A stretch of 64,000 nucleotides of DNA from Tetrahymena elliotti 4EA (GCA_000231825.2 JH720345.1:1-64000); one strand, 5' to 3'. Positions 26,600-41,500 are shown, counted from the stretch's first letter. The notes: a model not told the origin generated them from the letters alone. Made by a program: numbers and translations.

Positions 26600-27105
26600 C
26601 TGATTTGCTTTAGTCCATTTTTAAGACACACCTAACCTATTCCAAGAACTGTATTTAATGATACATAGAACACATTTGCTAGTAATTGATACGAAAAGAA
26701 ACAAAATTTTAATAAAGCCTATTTGAATCTAACTATCCAAGTTAGAGATTTTCATTCAACTAAATTATATTTGATTAAATTGATATATGGTCCAAGAGAT
26801 TATCAGAGTCAAATGAAATTAAGTCAATAATCTAATATTTTAGCTGTGTTTTAATGATCCTATCATTAATTCATTAAGAAAGCCTTCTCATATTTACAAT
26901 ATCACAGAAATATAATTTATATAAAATACTTTATTACTAATTTGATCTAAAAAACTCAACTCAATTTAGTATCCTTTTATTATTCTTCTATAAATATTAA
27001 AAAATTGTTCTACTTACAATTTCCACTTAGAGTGATTAGCTAAGAGCTAACATTAAAGAAATAGATATTTTATCTATATTTAATTATACTTTTTCTAAAT
27101 TTATA
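26600..27105 (+). pseudogene. Decayed partial copy of the giant receptor gene
   Basis: This stretch closely follows part of exon 5 of the 27953-37737 gene (about 32640-33215). The translation LTIQVRDFHSTKL...LIYGPRDYQSQMKLS matches LSIQVRDLNSTKL...LIYGPGDYQTQMKLS. Some 30-40 bases present in the parent after LAVF are deleted. TGA codons occur where the parent has sense codons: one after the deletion and one where the parent has AGA (LLLIRSK). Reading then shifts frame. The copy covers only this exon segment and has no start. The 100-N gap lies about 130 bases upstream, so more of the copy may be missing from the assembly. Confidence 0.85.
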
Positions 27106-27952
27106 ATTTAGATAAATTTTTTAATAAATAGATAATAAAAATATTTAGAAGATAAGAACTTTTAAATTATATTTTGCAACAAATTAGTAATTATTTATTC
27201 TAAAAATTAATACTGAGCAAATAGTTCTTAATTTTATTTTTTATTTAATTCATCAAAAAATCTACTTTAAAGTTTCTGTTTACTTTTGTATTTCGTTTAA
27301 TTAGTTCAAAAATGGGAAAACTCAGTTTTTTAATTGACAGAAAATCTTAAAAATCTACTTTTATAATAAGAAAAATATAAGGGTTTTTTAATTTTTGTAT
27401 TTTAGATATTTCATTTAAAATTTTATTTTACTAAAATTCTTAGATTAACTGTTTTTTATCTCCTAAAATTGGAACATTAAGTTGGATTATTACTGATTTT
27501 AAAATTTAATCTAATTAGAAACATTTCTTTTCTTTGAATATTTTAATTAAAAGAAATTTAAATGAAACTTTGCAAAAACAAATTAAAAAAATATGTTTAA
27601 ATTCAATGATTGTTGATATTAAATATTTAAAATAAAATAAACATACAAAGTAAGGCTTTAAAGAAATTAAAGTAAACAGCTATTCTTTATTTGTTAAATT
27701 GATTCTACTTTTCATTATTTTTTATTTCTAAAAATCTGAAAAAGAATGTATTATTTACTATTTGTGAATTGTTCATGTTTTAATTGAAAATTCTGCTTTT
27801 AAATTATATTGAATAATCTTTGTATTTTAATGTAAGTTATTTGTTATTAAATCTGACATAATAAATCTATCTATCTAATTTAGAAAAAAGCTAAATAAAT
27901 TTAATAAAAACAAAACAAACTAAAAAAAACAAACAGACAAAAGAGAAAAACA
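27106..27952. other. 5' flank of the giant receptor gene
   Basis: AT-rich, no coding signal. The last 60 bases before the ATG are A-rich and T-poor (CAAAACAAACTAAAAAAAAC style), a common ciliate 5' leader composition that supports the start at 27953. Confidence 0.55.
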
Positions 27953-30900
27953 ATGATTTCTCATATTTTAAAATAATTTTTACAAATCTTTATGCTATTA
28001 TATTTTGTAAGTGGAAAAGATCCATATTGTCAAATTCTTTCTCCTGATAGTAGTTCTTGTGCTTAATGTTAGCAAAACTTTGAGTTTGATCAATTTAAAG
28101 GTATCTGTATATCTAACTGTAGTTAAAATTTATATTTAGAAACTGAATAATAATAATGTGTACCATCATGTAAATATAACGAAATCGGTTATTCTAATCA
28201 AAGAGTTTGTAAATAATTATATTAATGCCCTATTCTTGCTGATTTAGGATAGGATTTTCATGCAGGATATGTTTCTTAAATAATTGTAGATAATGAAAAT
28301 TAAATTATCATTAGCATCAGCTAAACAGATACAAATATTAAGTTATGGAATTAAGAAGATGGAATACTGAAAACAACTTTTTCTGGTCACACATAGCCAG
28401 TTTTGAAGATATATTTGCTTAAGAGCTCTAATTAATTACTATCTTTTTCTTCAAGCGGTGAAATATTTTATTGGAATTACTCAACTGGAGTCTTAAATCT
28501 TTAGCAAATTATAAATTAAGGCTAATTAACTTCTCTAAGTACTGTAAACTTGAATTATAATCTAATAGCCCTTTATGGTTACTAAGGAGAGTTTTACATA
28601 TATGATATGTCAACCTATACGTATAGAAAATATGTAGGTCATAGCAATATTGTTTTAAATTCAATTATCATTAATCAATCTATTTTCATCACCTACTCTT
28701 TAGATAAATCTATCATTCTATGGAGAGATTCTACTACTTCGTATAGCTATTAAATAACCTGTGCTCATGACTCTACACCAGGAGGTTTTATTTTACTTAA
28801 TTTTAACATAAATGGTGAAGAAGAGAGTTCTTATCTTTTTTCATTTGGAAGTTTTGGTAAAGATTCACTTAATTTATCAGTCTCTAATATCAAATCTTCT
28901 ATGGTTTAGTGCAAACAATATTTATCAGATGATTTTAACTTGCCTATAATAAATGGATTATCTGATTCTAGTTCTTAATCAATAATAGTATATTCTTCAG
29001 CAGAAGTAGTAATCTATGGTTTTAATTAAGAAACAAAAAATTTTGATTTACTATAAAAGTTAGGCCAACAATTTTTTAATTAAAAACTTTTTTCCCCTCT
29101 TTAAGGATTACAAATTTTCCAAAACGCTATGGTTTTATTCACTCAAAATGGAAAATTTTCTATTAATAGTTACATTAATAATAATTAAAAGGTTAAGCTT
29201 TAAGAAATAATTGATACATAAAATTTTGTTCCTATTTAAATTAGCATGTAAAATATTTATGGAACTTTATTTGATGAAAAAGAGAGTCATTTATATTTAT
29301 TCGGATCACAAATTTAATAAATTAATTTAAAAAATATTAGTGTAAACTACATAATTACTAATTTGCCTATTCCTTTTATTAAGCATACCTAATCAATCTC
29401 TAAAACTATGTTTAATCTTACTTAGAATATTTTTGCAAGTACTTCAGTAAGTGGTTTGTCTTTCAGTTATGATTTTTTAACAGGAGAGTTAATATCGATG
29501 TTTTTACATCCAGATTACTAAGGAAAAGTTAGTTAACCTCAAGGAATAACATTGCGTTTATTGAAAGGGACATTACTTTGTGTAGCTTACAATGATTAAT
29601 CAATTGTTTGTTATCACGTCATAAATGCAAAGATCTATTATAAATAGATTTTTATATAGACTATTCTCAGATTATTTAATGATGACGTAAATGGGTACAT
29701 TTTAATAAATGGATTAGATTACTTGTAGATAATTGATCCATTTAATTAAAAAATAATAAATACTATAAATTAATAAGGATAATTTTATTATATGTTTTTA
29801 TATCCTAACTTAAATTGTGTTGTTGTATCATAGGATGGATATATAATTAAATACAATTACCCTGACCTCACAGTCAAATATCAAACAGATTCCTCTAATA
29901 TTAATACGAATGAAGATTAAGTTGTAGGATTTGCTTTTGGATCTAATTAAGAAGGATACTCAATATTTTATTTTATTAAAGGACTAGCTATTTTATATGA
30001 TGAATAACTAAATATGGTTTCATACTCAAACAACAATATTTAAATAAATAGGGTAATATTTTTAGTTTTAATTTTTATAAACTTTAAATTTTAATTTTAA
30101 ATTTCTAAATGCTCTGCTTTTAAATTATTGTAAATTCAATTGATAAAAATAGAGGATTTAGGTGTATTTATGAGATGCTTTGAAATTATTTTTATTTTAA
30201 AAAATAAATTTTCATAAAATAAACATTAATAATGATTGAGCAATTTATTTTATTTTTAGAAGATTTTATTTAAATTTAAAAACATCAATTTATATTAAAT
30301 ACTGAAATTAAATAAATATCAGATTTTTAAAAAATTATTATTTTTATTTCAATAGTGTGGTATTGTATAAGATGGAAAAATTTACTTATTCTACATTTGC
30401 TTAAATTAAGATGGAACTGTTGTGACTCATGGAATAGCAAAATAGTTTTACTCAAAAATATAGGCTATATAGTTTCCTATCGTTTTAGGAGAAGTTATTG
30501 GGAAATATAATAAAGCTGCATTTAGCATAGATGTTGCTGCATATGGAGGAATACTTATTTTTGCAGATAGTGTTACTTAATTGGCTTAATCTCAATTTGG
30601 TTCTAGATCTAAAATTAATGGATTTGAAATTGATACTGAAAATTAAAGAGTATTTATATATAATAAAGTTGGAGATATTATGCTTAGTCATTTTACACCA
30701 AACACTTACTTTAATATTAAGAGAAGTGAGCAATCAATTTTGTAAAAGCTGTTACTGATACAATCTTTGCAAAAACTTGTGTCTTTGTCAAACGTCATTA
30801 CTATCTATGATTATTTTAGCAATACAATTTACAAGTAATTTAATATTAATTCAAATTATATTTTTTCATTTTTTATAAAACAAAATAAGATTAAATAATA

Positions 30901-33900
30901 GAATTCATAAATAAACTATAATTGATGCATTAGTAATCGAAGATATTTAAGTAATTATCTCTTTCAATTATGATGTGTCAGATAATCTCTAAATTTGGAA
31001 TTTCAATACTGACCAAAATCTATCACTTGTTGGTCATTCAGTTGGAGTGAATGGTGTGCTATTTGTGTCATAGTAAAATATTATTTTGTCTTATGATAAG
31101 GAAGGATTAGTTATTACTTGGGGTTATAAATCAGATTTATCATAAATTAGCATTTTGTAGTAATTTTCTTAAAATTCAAATAGAGAAATCAAATCCTTAC
31201 TTTTATTCACCAAATATACGAATTCTTTTATTTCTTTAGATATCACTGGTAATGTTTAAATGGTAAACTTTTTAAATGGAAGTATAGTGAAAGCTTTTAA
31301 GGTTTCAAGCACGAATATCAGAGCTATGTATATTGATGAATCATACGACAGAGTTTTCTTCTATGGAACAAGTATAGAAGTTTATAGTGCTTTAACAGGT
31401 GTTAAAATATAAGAAATAATTGGATTTGATAATATTGTATAATAAGTGATATTTAAAAATAACTATATCATAGCATATGGAAATGTTAATATTTAATCTA
31501 TAGATAGAGATACCTTGGCAGTTCTGCATGCTAGCTAATTTAAAAAAAATATTTACTCATTGACAGTATTGATGAATTTTGTAGGAATGGTTGGAAATAA
31601 TGTTGATAGTAATATTGAAGTTTGGGATTATACTAGCGGTGTTATGCTTTCAGAAATAAAAAATCCAGTTTATCCTTAAAATTTAGTGAGTATATTTAAT
31701 GACGAATAAGCTTAATTATTTATTGTCTCAAATGTAGATAGATATTTATTCACAGTTCCACCTTATTTCAGCTCATATCTCTAATAAAAAGATTTTTTAT
31801 TTGCCAAAATGACTTCTTCCTACATCAAAAATTATATATTTGACTTCTATAGTAATATTCTAATTGTATGTAACGATGATACTATTATAGCATGGTAGTA
31901 CTATGCATATGTAGGTTTTTAAGGCTAAGCTGTAATGGCTCCTTCAGAGTCATTAATAATGTCTTCTTATCATTCTCAAAAAGGTAATTACTTGAAAATA
32001 AACAATAATTTAATTTATCAGATTTTAAACTTTAATACTCATAAGTTAATTAGTAATTTAATTTTTTTTGTGATTAAAATAAGATATTATAACTTATGCT
32101 GACATAAATTAGAATATTTGGTAAGCTAGTTAAAATCAACTACAATATAAATTACAGTTATTGTACTAGCCTAAATAAATAGTTTTACACACTAATACTC
32201 ATTTAATATCTGATGGAATAAATTTGTATAGCTATGACTTGAGTCTCAATCTTGTAAGCTAATTGTAAATCTATCCTTTTAGTATCTATATAGATGAAAC
32301 AATAGAGTTTATTTTTGCGTAAACTTATAATTACTAAATAATACAACTTTTGCTAAATATTGATAACTCATAATTATCAATTGTTAAAATTTATAATAAT
32401 CATAGCAATAGAATTATCAAATGCATAATTAATATAGTTTATTCACATATAATTACATTTGATGTAACTGGTTACTTAGCAATAAATAACTATAAAACTT
32501 AATAAGAAATAGCTGTTCCTTAATAGAATATGAAGATTATTAGAGACATTTAAATAGATTTTTAATTCAAAAGGTAAACAAATAAAAATAAATGTTAAGA
32601 TTCATTTAAATATTTAATTTTTTAAAAATAAATAGACTTATTACTTGTTCTTAAGATAGCACTTCTATAATATTTTCTTATTCTCAAGAATTGCCAATAA
32701 CAGTTTTAGATGTCATATAATAAAGTTCTTCTGTAGTTTAAGCAGTAATTGATAGTAAAAGAAACCAAATTTTAATATGGACAGATTTATAGCTATCTAT
32801 CCAAGTTAGAGATCTTAACTCAACAAAATTAGATTTAGTTAAGCTGATTTATGGTCCAGGAGATTATCAAACACAAATGAAATTAAGTTAATAATGGAAT
32901 ATTTTAGCTGTTTTTAATCAATTCTAGGTTAATTTACATGACAGAAATTCTAATGATGCTTTCATTAACTCTTTAAGAATGCCTTTTCAGATTTATAACA
33001 TCACAGATATATAATTTATGTCAAGTAATTTGCTACTAATTAGATCTAAAGCCCAACTCAATTTAGTATCCTTTTCTTATTCTTCTATAAATATTTAAAA
33101 AACTTTCTACATGCAATTTCCAATTCTATTGTCTGTGAGCTATAGTGATTAGTTAATAGTAAACATTAAAGGAATAAATCTCTTATCTGTATTTAATTAT
33201 ACTTTCCCTTAATCTAGTGATTTATCACAGCTAAATTACTCTTAGTGCTATTCCAATCTTTAAAGAACATCGTCCTACTTTTAGCTAAGCTAAGATCTCT
33301 CTACATAAAGTATATCCTTTTAAAAAGTTTAATAATCTATATAGAGTATTATTTTAAATATTCAAATGGATGATTAATAGCCCTTTTTCTTTGTCTAACA
33401 GAATCTAGATCTAGGTAGCACATAAAGAGAATAGCAATTTTACATTTATGATAAAAAATAACAATCTCTGAAAGACAAAATTGATCTAAAAATATCTTCA
33501 TTTGAATAGTTTAACATGCCTACATTAACATTAAAAAATTTTTATTGGAAGATAGAAAACTAAACAATTTATAGTTTCAACAATAACACAAAAAATATTA
33601 TATTTGTAAATTCTACATTTTAAGAAAACATTTATGGAAGTAATTTTATCCTAAATGGAATAAACACCTTTATGATTGATGATATGGAAATAAAAAACCT
33701 TAAACTTACTTAAAACAAAAAATCATAAGCTAGAGCATTATAAGATTTGTCTAGCTAAAATAGTAGTCTTTTTCAGATAACAAATAGTAATAGTGTTTAT
33801 TTAAAAAATCTAAGCTTGATAAATTTGATAATTGAGGATTCTATTTCTATATTTTAAGTTTCATAAATTCAATCAATTGTGATTTAAAATTTATTGATCT

Positions 33901-36900
33901 AAAATGTTACTTATTACTCACAAAGAACTTAATAAAATATTTGGAGTGCATTGTTTTAAATTTAAAATAGTTTGAATATTTAAATAAACTCAGTCATTAT
34001 TCAAAATTGTACAACTAACTATTTTCCTTAAGATATTGAATTTTAATATTTTATCATATTTTATATGAATGCTAATAAAAACACATCCATTAATAAGTTA
34101 ACAGCCCAATATAACTAAGATTTAATGATTTTTGATGCTTCTCAAACCTATTTATAATAAGGACTTGGCTACATCAAAGTTGTTAATGATACTATAAGTT
34201 TTTCAGAAATGATAGTCAGTTAAAGTATTAGTGTCTTAGGATATGCTTTGAATAAAATATAAACTGATAATTTTAACCTAATCTAATCATCTTTTGTAAA
34301 TAATACATGCTTGGACTCTTATGGTTGTGCATTTGATATTATGGAAACCAAATTTTAATTTGACTTATGCATTTTTTTGAATTAAAAATCATAATATGGA
34401 GGTGCTATCAGTATAAGAGACAGCCCCTTTAATAATTTCATTTTAAATTCGAAATTTTCTTACAATTTTGCGAGTTAAGGTGGGTCAATATATTTGTTAG
34501 CATCTAATTTGGAAATGGAAAATACAATTATTACTTAAAATAAAGCAGAAGTTGGTGGAGCAATCAGATATTTAAAATTGATTCCTAATTTTATTATTAA
34601 AAAGTAACACATCAATAAAAATTTAAGTTAAAACAGTATTGAAAACAACTTAGCTTAAATATTTGGCCAAAATATAGGTTCATATCCAAGAAGTATGAAA
34701 ATAGAAAGCATTAAAACAGAAGTATCTCTAACATCAATCATTTGTAATCTTTAATAAAGAAAATTATTTTATTTAAAACCCAAAAAGAAATGAATTGTAG
34801 ATACTAGCTCATTCATTAACTATGGGGTACCTTAATAATGGTCCATTTTTGAGAAAAAAAAGCTAAATTTCAGTTTTTAAAGTTAAAATCAACAGGTTTT
34901 AATTAACGAGTATTTTTTATATAGTTAAAATCTATTACTATTTTTTAAAATTAACATTGGTACTTTTTTGAAGTACTAATTTGAGAAGATTCTAAAATAT
35001 TTTTTTCACTTAAAAACTAAAATTTAATTATTTTAAATTTAAAAATGAATTGGATCAAAAAGATATATTAAATTAAAAAAATTTCTATTTTTTGAAATTT
35101 TAGTTTTATATTTTCTTTAAATTAAAATATAAATAGAAAATGAGAATGAATCAGAATACTAAATAGATAATTTTATGAGTGGTGGAAATTTAGATTTCAA
35201 TGTAAAAATATATGATGAAGAGAATGGAATAGTTAATCTTAGCAGCCTAGAATAAAGTCGCTCTGATTTATAATCTGAATTTATGTAATACTAATTAGAA
35301 TGCATCTCTACAAATTCAGAAATTTAGATTAATGGAAATAAAGCTACTTTTAATTATGACAATATTTCATATTAATTTTCAAATATTTAAGTTATTTCTA
35401 ATCCTCAGGGTTCAGAAGTATTTTATATCTAGAATAATATTATTTAAATTCCTAATTTATACAACCAAACATAATTTTCATCTGCACCACTTTTTATAAA
35501 ATTAAATGTGAACTTTCGTTAATGTGAGATTGGAGAAATAATAATTTAAGGGTAAAATTCATTTTATTAAATTAAAATAAATAATCAAATATTTTCTTTT
35601 AGCACTTAAAATACACCTTCATAGTGTGAATTATGCTCTGAGTAAAAATATTCTTTAATTACTCCTGATCCATCTAAAACTGAATAAGTATGTAAGCTTT
35701 GCCCTGAATCTTGTGCTTATTGTAAAGGAAAAACTCTAATATTAAAAAATGGTTATTGGAGAGAAAATAATTATACTGACAATATTGTTAGTTGTATTAA
35801 TAATCCAGATAACTGTTAAGGAGAAAGCATAGATAGTATTTAGAATTGCAAAAAGGGTTATATTGGCCCACTTTGCGAGACATGTGATTTGAAAGGAAAA
35901 GTTTGGAATTAGAAATTTATGAATAAATAGCTTTACGAATGTATTCCTTGCCATGATTCATAAACTTAAGCTTTTATATATTTATCTTCACTTGCTATTG
36001 GATGCTTATATATTATTTTTGGTGTTAAAGCAGCCCGCCAAATGACTTTGATTAAAGCTTAATGCTATTATCTCAGAATGATTGGAATAGCAAGCATTGG
36101 AAACAGTGAGTCAACAGATAAATCTGATATATACTTAAAATTCTACATGCATTTTGTTCAAATTAGTTCTGTTGCTTATCAAATTTATTAGCCTTAATTT
36201 TTGAATGTGTTTTAGGTTGGAATAGGTACACCAATAGATTTCTTAAAATTTGCAGCAGATTGTAGGACAATTTTTACAGAATAATTTGTTCCTCATGCAT
36301 ATGGTAGAATTATTTGGTCTTAAATATTGTCAATTAGCTATTTTACATTTTTGGTTACTATCTATTATATTATGTACATGGTGAAATATTTTAGGAGGTT
36401 CGAAAAGAGTTTAATTAATACTGGTGCTATTTTTATTTTCTTATTTTTACAGCCTAATATCATTTCTGGATTAGTCTAGATCGTTTCTTGCAGAGATATT
36501 GGAGGAACTTAATATTTAACTGCAGATGTTACCTTGTAATGTTTTACTTTAGAATATTACTCTTATATAATCTTTTTATTTTTACCTCTCTTCATTATTT
36601 GGGCTGTAATTATTCCTTTAATGTGGATTATAATCCTTAAGAGAAAGTTAAAGATTCTAAACTACTGTTCAGTAAGACTATCTTATGGTTTGCTCTATTC
36701 TGAATACAAAAAACAAACCTATTTTTGGGAGTTTGTTAAAATAAATCTTAAATTATTAATAATAATAATTAGCCATTTATATAGTTAATAAATTGAATTC
36801 AAAAATACGATTTTGACTTTGGTTTTATTTTGCTATTTAATGCTTTCTATTTTTAAGGCTCCTTACATAAATGTTAATTTTAATCGTACAGATTAATTCT

Positions 36901-37737
36901 TATGTATAACACTAATAATATGTCTTTAATTAAATCTGCTAGTAAATAAATCCGAAAATAATCTTCAGTACCAAATATGCTCTTTATTACTTTATACTTT
37001 GCATTATATATTTTCCAGCTACCTTATAATGCAAGTTCTATTAGGAAAAACAAAGAGAATACTTTTGTTAATAGGAGAAAAGTATCCATTTATAAAGTCT
37101 AGTTTCAGGAAAATATATCAAAAACTTGGAATTAATTCTCAAAATAAAATCAGAACTTTCAGAAATTGGGCAAAAGCTATTAATCTAATTGCTACTCATT
37201 TACTTAACAGGAATAATTTATAGGCACCTGATAGTATTAGTTAGATTAAGCAAGGATCTTAATTCTTTAGCAAGCACTTGAGGAAAAACTCTATGAATAT
37301 AAATCTTAATACTTAACAGCTTTCAGCAATTTAATAAAAAAGAGGAATAAGCAACTTTAAATGTAAAATAATTTTAAAACTTAAAATAATTTATTTTTTT
37401 ATGAAAATCAGTGACAACTTAAAATGATGATAAGATTTATTTGAATGAAAAAAAGAAAGAAGAAAACGAAAGTACTTTAAATATATTAGAGCAAGAGCAA
37501 ATATCTACGCTTCATCCAATTAAGCAAAATAGTAAAAATAACAACACAATTAATTATTTATATATTTTTAACATAAAATTTTAAAAAGCTTAAAGATAAG
37601 AAGATAGTGTATTATAGATATTTTCTGACAGAGTTAAAAAGAAATAAAAAGGAAGGAAGGAACTTCATCAAAACTATTAATTTAAGACTAACAAAAATAA
37701 TGCAATATTTAATTTGTTCACTTAAGATAATTCATGA
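27953..37737 (+). CDS. Giant receptor-like membrane protein (beta-propeller, beta-helix-like, Cys-rich, multi-TM)
   Basis: Seven exons (27953-30052, 30356-30834, 30902-31983, 32084-32573, 32636-34743, 35137-37362, 37412-37737) give 2937 codons. A signal peptide (IFMLLYFVSG) is followed by a Cys-rich stretch (CQILSP...CAQC..NFEF). A long extracellular part has WD-like blades, e.g. TNIKLWNQEDG with FSGHTQPV, FYWNYSTG, SIILWRDS, SDNLQIWNFN with LVGHSVGVNG. About residues 1450-2090 hold repeated short strands and Asn/Ser turns that resemble a parallel beta-helix. At about 2240-2350 is a Cys cluster (CKLCPESCAYCKGK, GYWRENN, CKKGYIGPLCETCD, CIPCHDS). From about 2360 to 2730 lie some eight to nine membrane spans, then a 200-residue polar cytoplasmic tail. 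The same plan of Cys-rich ectodomain plus many C-terminal spans occurs at 55041-58586. I infer a plasma-membrane or ciliary receptor; the ligand is unknown. Confidence 0.85.
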
Positions 37738-38525
37738 AAAATATATGTTTTTTTCTTTTTTCTGAAAATGGCTTGCATAAAGATAATTTATTATTAATGG
37801 TTTTATAATTTTTTTGTCTTAATCACATTAAAAAACTAAGAAGAATATCTTCATGAAATTTTTTTTAAATTCCTTTAAAAATTCTTGTATTTAAATGCTT
37901 TTTTATTATTAACAATATTTACCTTATTTTTGTAGACTATCTATTTTTTGAATAACCTAACTTTTTAACCTATTTTTCTTCTTATTGAAAATTTTTTAAT
38001 TTTTTTTCATGGATTTCTAATAGATTAAAATCTATGGTTTTAAATTAGATTTTTGATAAAAATAAAGTTTTATTTTAGATATAATTATTATTCAAATACT
38101 TCTCTTTAATTTTATTTGTTTAGTTTTATGTTGTAACTTTATTCTTGTAATTACTTGTTTTAAATAAGATTTAATAGAAAAATACTTAACAAAACAGAGG
38201 GATTGAGCTTTTTTATCTCAAGATAATAATATATTTTTACTTTATCAGAATAAAAAAAAAGAGACATAAAAAAATTCTAGCCAGACAATATGATATAAAT
38301 TGTAATTTAAAGAGTAAGGAATTGTTTCTTCTGCTATGCTTGGATTGAAAAATAGATACTCTTAAAAATAGAATTAATTTAAAATTTTTCTATTCTAAAG
38401 AAGAAAACGAAATTTAAGATTTTAGTTAATCTGATAAGAAAATTGATAAATATTAATTAATTTTTAAAAGTTTTTATCATCAAATAAACAAGCAAAATAG
38501 TATTATTAATTAGGTTTTTAGTTAT
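37738..38525. other. Intergenic region with a likely 5' extension of calpain
   Basis: Up to about 38350 the sequence is non-coding. From 38357 to 38525 the calpain frame is open without ATG and encodes sensible protein (SDKKIDKYQLIFKSFYHQ), so the calpain gene probably has an unidentified upstream exon here. Confidence 0.5.
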
Positions 38526-41500
38526 ATGAGTACAGATAAAGATACTCTTTTTTCTATTTTGGTAAGAATAAAAGAGGTTTATTTCCAAGAAGCAATATAT
38601 GATCATTAGGTCAAGAACTAATTTAATGAATACTGCAATAAGCAAAACTAAAGATTGCAATATAATGAATTTAAAAAATTTATTGATAACAAAACAGATG
38701 GAATTAACGAAGCATAAATATAGGCCTTGTTTAAGATATTTGATAAAAATAGAAGTGGAACTATCTCTTATGAAGAGTTCTTAGCTATTTTTACTTAAAT
38801 TAGGCATGTTAAATCTAACGATGTCTAGATATTGATATAATCTAAGGGTAGCAATTCTTAAGGAGGCAATCAAAACCAGTAACATAACAACATTCCAGCT
38901 TATAATGTAACATAAGAAATTAATCCTAATACAAATCATCGAAATATTAATATTGATTTATATGTTAAAGATCCTAAATAAGTAAAAGATTTAAATCTTG
39001 ATTTAAAAATAACTTAGTAATAGACAGGACAAATGCAAATTTAACCATAGTTGTATATGAATCAACAGAATTACCCTTAAGGATATGGATATCCTCCTAT
39101 TTAATAGAACCAAGGTATGTACTAGCAATAGTATATACCCAATCCTCTTTTGGATAATGATGACTAAGCTTTTAGCTAAGGCAAATATCCTACTCTTAAC
39201 TAGCCTCAGTAGTAGTATAGAGACTCTCCTTCAAATTTTAATCCATAAAATTAATAATTCCAAATTTCTTAAAATTAAAACTCACCTCACTACTTAAATT
39301 CTCCTCAAAACAATCAACTTCCTTATTAGCAAGTGCAAAATGTTTCTCCTCACGATTTAGCTTTGAATCAGCAAGGAATCAGTCCATCTAATAATAAGTA
39401 CCCTCCATAGAAATTCCCTAGCAATTCTCCTGCTCATTAGCAATTTAGAGACTCACCTCTAAATTAAAATCAACAATAATAATAGAAGTAGTAAATTCCT
39501 ACTTAGTAAAACTAGTAAAATAACACATCAAAATACCCTACTTTGAATAAGCAGAATTTAAATGATGCTGCAATAATATAAGGATTAATAGGTAATAATG
39601 AACCTGATTTTTAAATTAGTAAACAAGATGAAGAGAGAATATTTTAAGGGTTAGTCCCAGAAAATAATTTTGATGGATTGATGGTAAAACTGGATAACTT
39701 AAAATAGATGCACTTATAGAATTAGATTAATTTATTTAATTTAAGAAATCTTTCAAATAACGGCAAAATATCTTTCAGAGATCTAATTAAATTCATCAGC
39801 AATAATGGAGTTTAAATGACTTAGTCAGATGAATAATATTTAAGAGCTGCCATAGTTGATAAAAATTCTGACACAGTTTTTATTAAAGATTTCTTTGCTC
39901 TTTTGTGTATAAAAGAGTCTAATCAAAACAAGAAAAAAGACATTATACCACCTATTTAAATTAATAAACCTAACGACCCTAATGTTGTATTACCTCCACC
40001 AAATATTATTTAACCAATTAATCAACTTCCAGCTTAAAATTTCCTTTAGGTATAAAATCTTCCAAATAATATTTAGCAAAGCTAAAAAATATTTGATGTG
40101 GCTGGTGGTTAAAAAATAGACATAATGAGGACTTCTATATAAACTAAAAATCTTTATGAAATTGAAACATCCTCTAAAGGTTTTGATAATTTTGTTAGGA
40201 AATTTAAAGAACACTACAACCAAAACAAGCAATTTACAGATACAGAGTTTAAACCAAATGCTGACTCTATCATAACAGACCAAACTTTTAGAAAATATTA
40301 TGAATGGAGAGAATTATAAGTAAGATTTATTTTTTTTTTTTCAATTTAAATAAAAAATATTTTTTACCTAAAAACTTAGTGGAAAAGACCCTCATAATTT
40401 TTTGGAGGTGACAATTATTAAATGTTTTCAAAAATGAATTCTATGAATTCAAGTAGAATAGGTTTAGGTAAATTAATAGCTCCTTAAGATATTGAATAAG
40501 GATAGTTAGGCGATTGCTATTTTTTGTCAGCTGTGTCTAGTTTAGCTCAAGAACCCTAAAGAATATTGAATTTATTTATTACTCGTATTAAAAACAATAT
40601 TGGTATGTACTGTGTAAGAATTTGTTTAGATGGTGAATGGACTGCAGTTTATGTAGATGATTTGATCCCTTGTAGGAGAGACACCCCAGCTTTCACAAAA
40701 GCATCTGGAGAGGAAATTTGGGTTGTTATTCTTGAAAAAGCCTGGGCTAAGCTTTTTAAAAGCTACTATTCTATAGAAGCAGGGTATTGCAGAGAAGCAT
40801 TAAGAGATTTAACAGGTGCTCCTACTAAGAGTATTATGACTCTTGAAACAGATTTTGATGACCATGGAAAATCATTTAAAAAACCTAATGACAGCCTACC
40901 TATAATTTTGAAGGAAGCACTTTCTAAGAAAAATAAATTTGTGGTAACTGCTGGTGCAGATGATGAAGATGATTTAACTAGGTCAACAGCCGATAGACTT
41001 GGTTTAGTAAACTCTCATGCATATAGTATAATATCGTAATTAATTCAAAACTTCAAAAAATTATTCTCAATAAATATATTTATGGTTTTCTAAAATAAAT
41101 ATAGTGTTAAAGAAATCAAACATCCTAAGAAAGGGAATGTCACTTTACTAAAATTAAGAAATCCATGGGCAAATTAAGAATGGAAGGGTGATTGGAGTGA
41201 TTAAAGTCCTTTATGGACACAAGAGCTTAAAGACTAGCTAAGAATAAAGAATGTTGATGATGGTATTTTTTATATGAGTATTGAAGATTTCATGAAATAT
41301 TTTGATGATGTATGTGTATGTTACTATCATGATGAATTTAAATATAATAGTCTTCGTATCAATAATACAACAGCAAAGCGTTCTGCATATACAAAAATGA
41401 GAATAGAAAAAGAAGGAACATATTACATCTCAATTATATAGCCTAATAAGAGGCATTTTGAGAATATTTCTAACTACAAATACTCTTGTAGCAGGCTTTT

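Noticed and set aside
30485..30758. Overlapping frames on both strands
   Set aside because: They lie inside an exon of the giant receptor gene, whose own frame fits flanking exons and encodes sensible protein.
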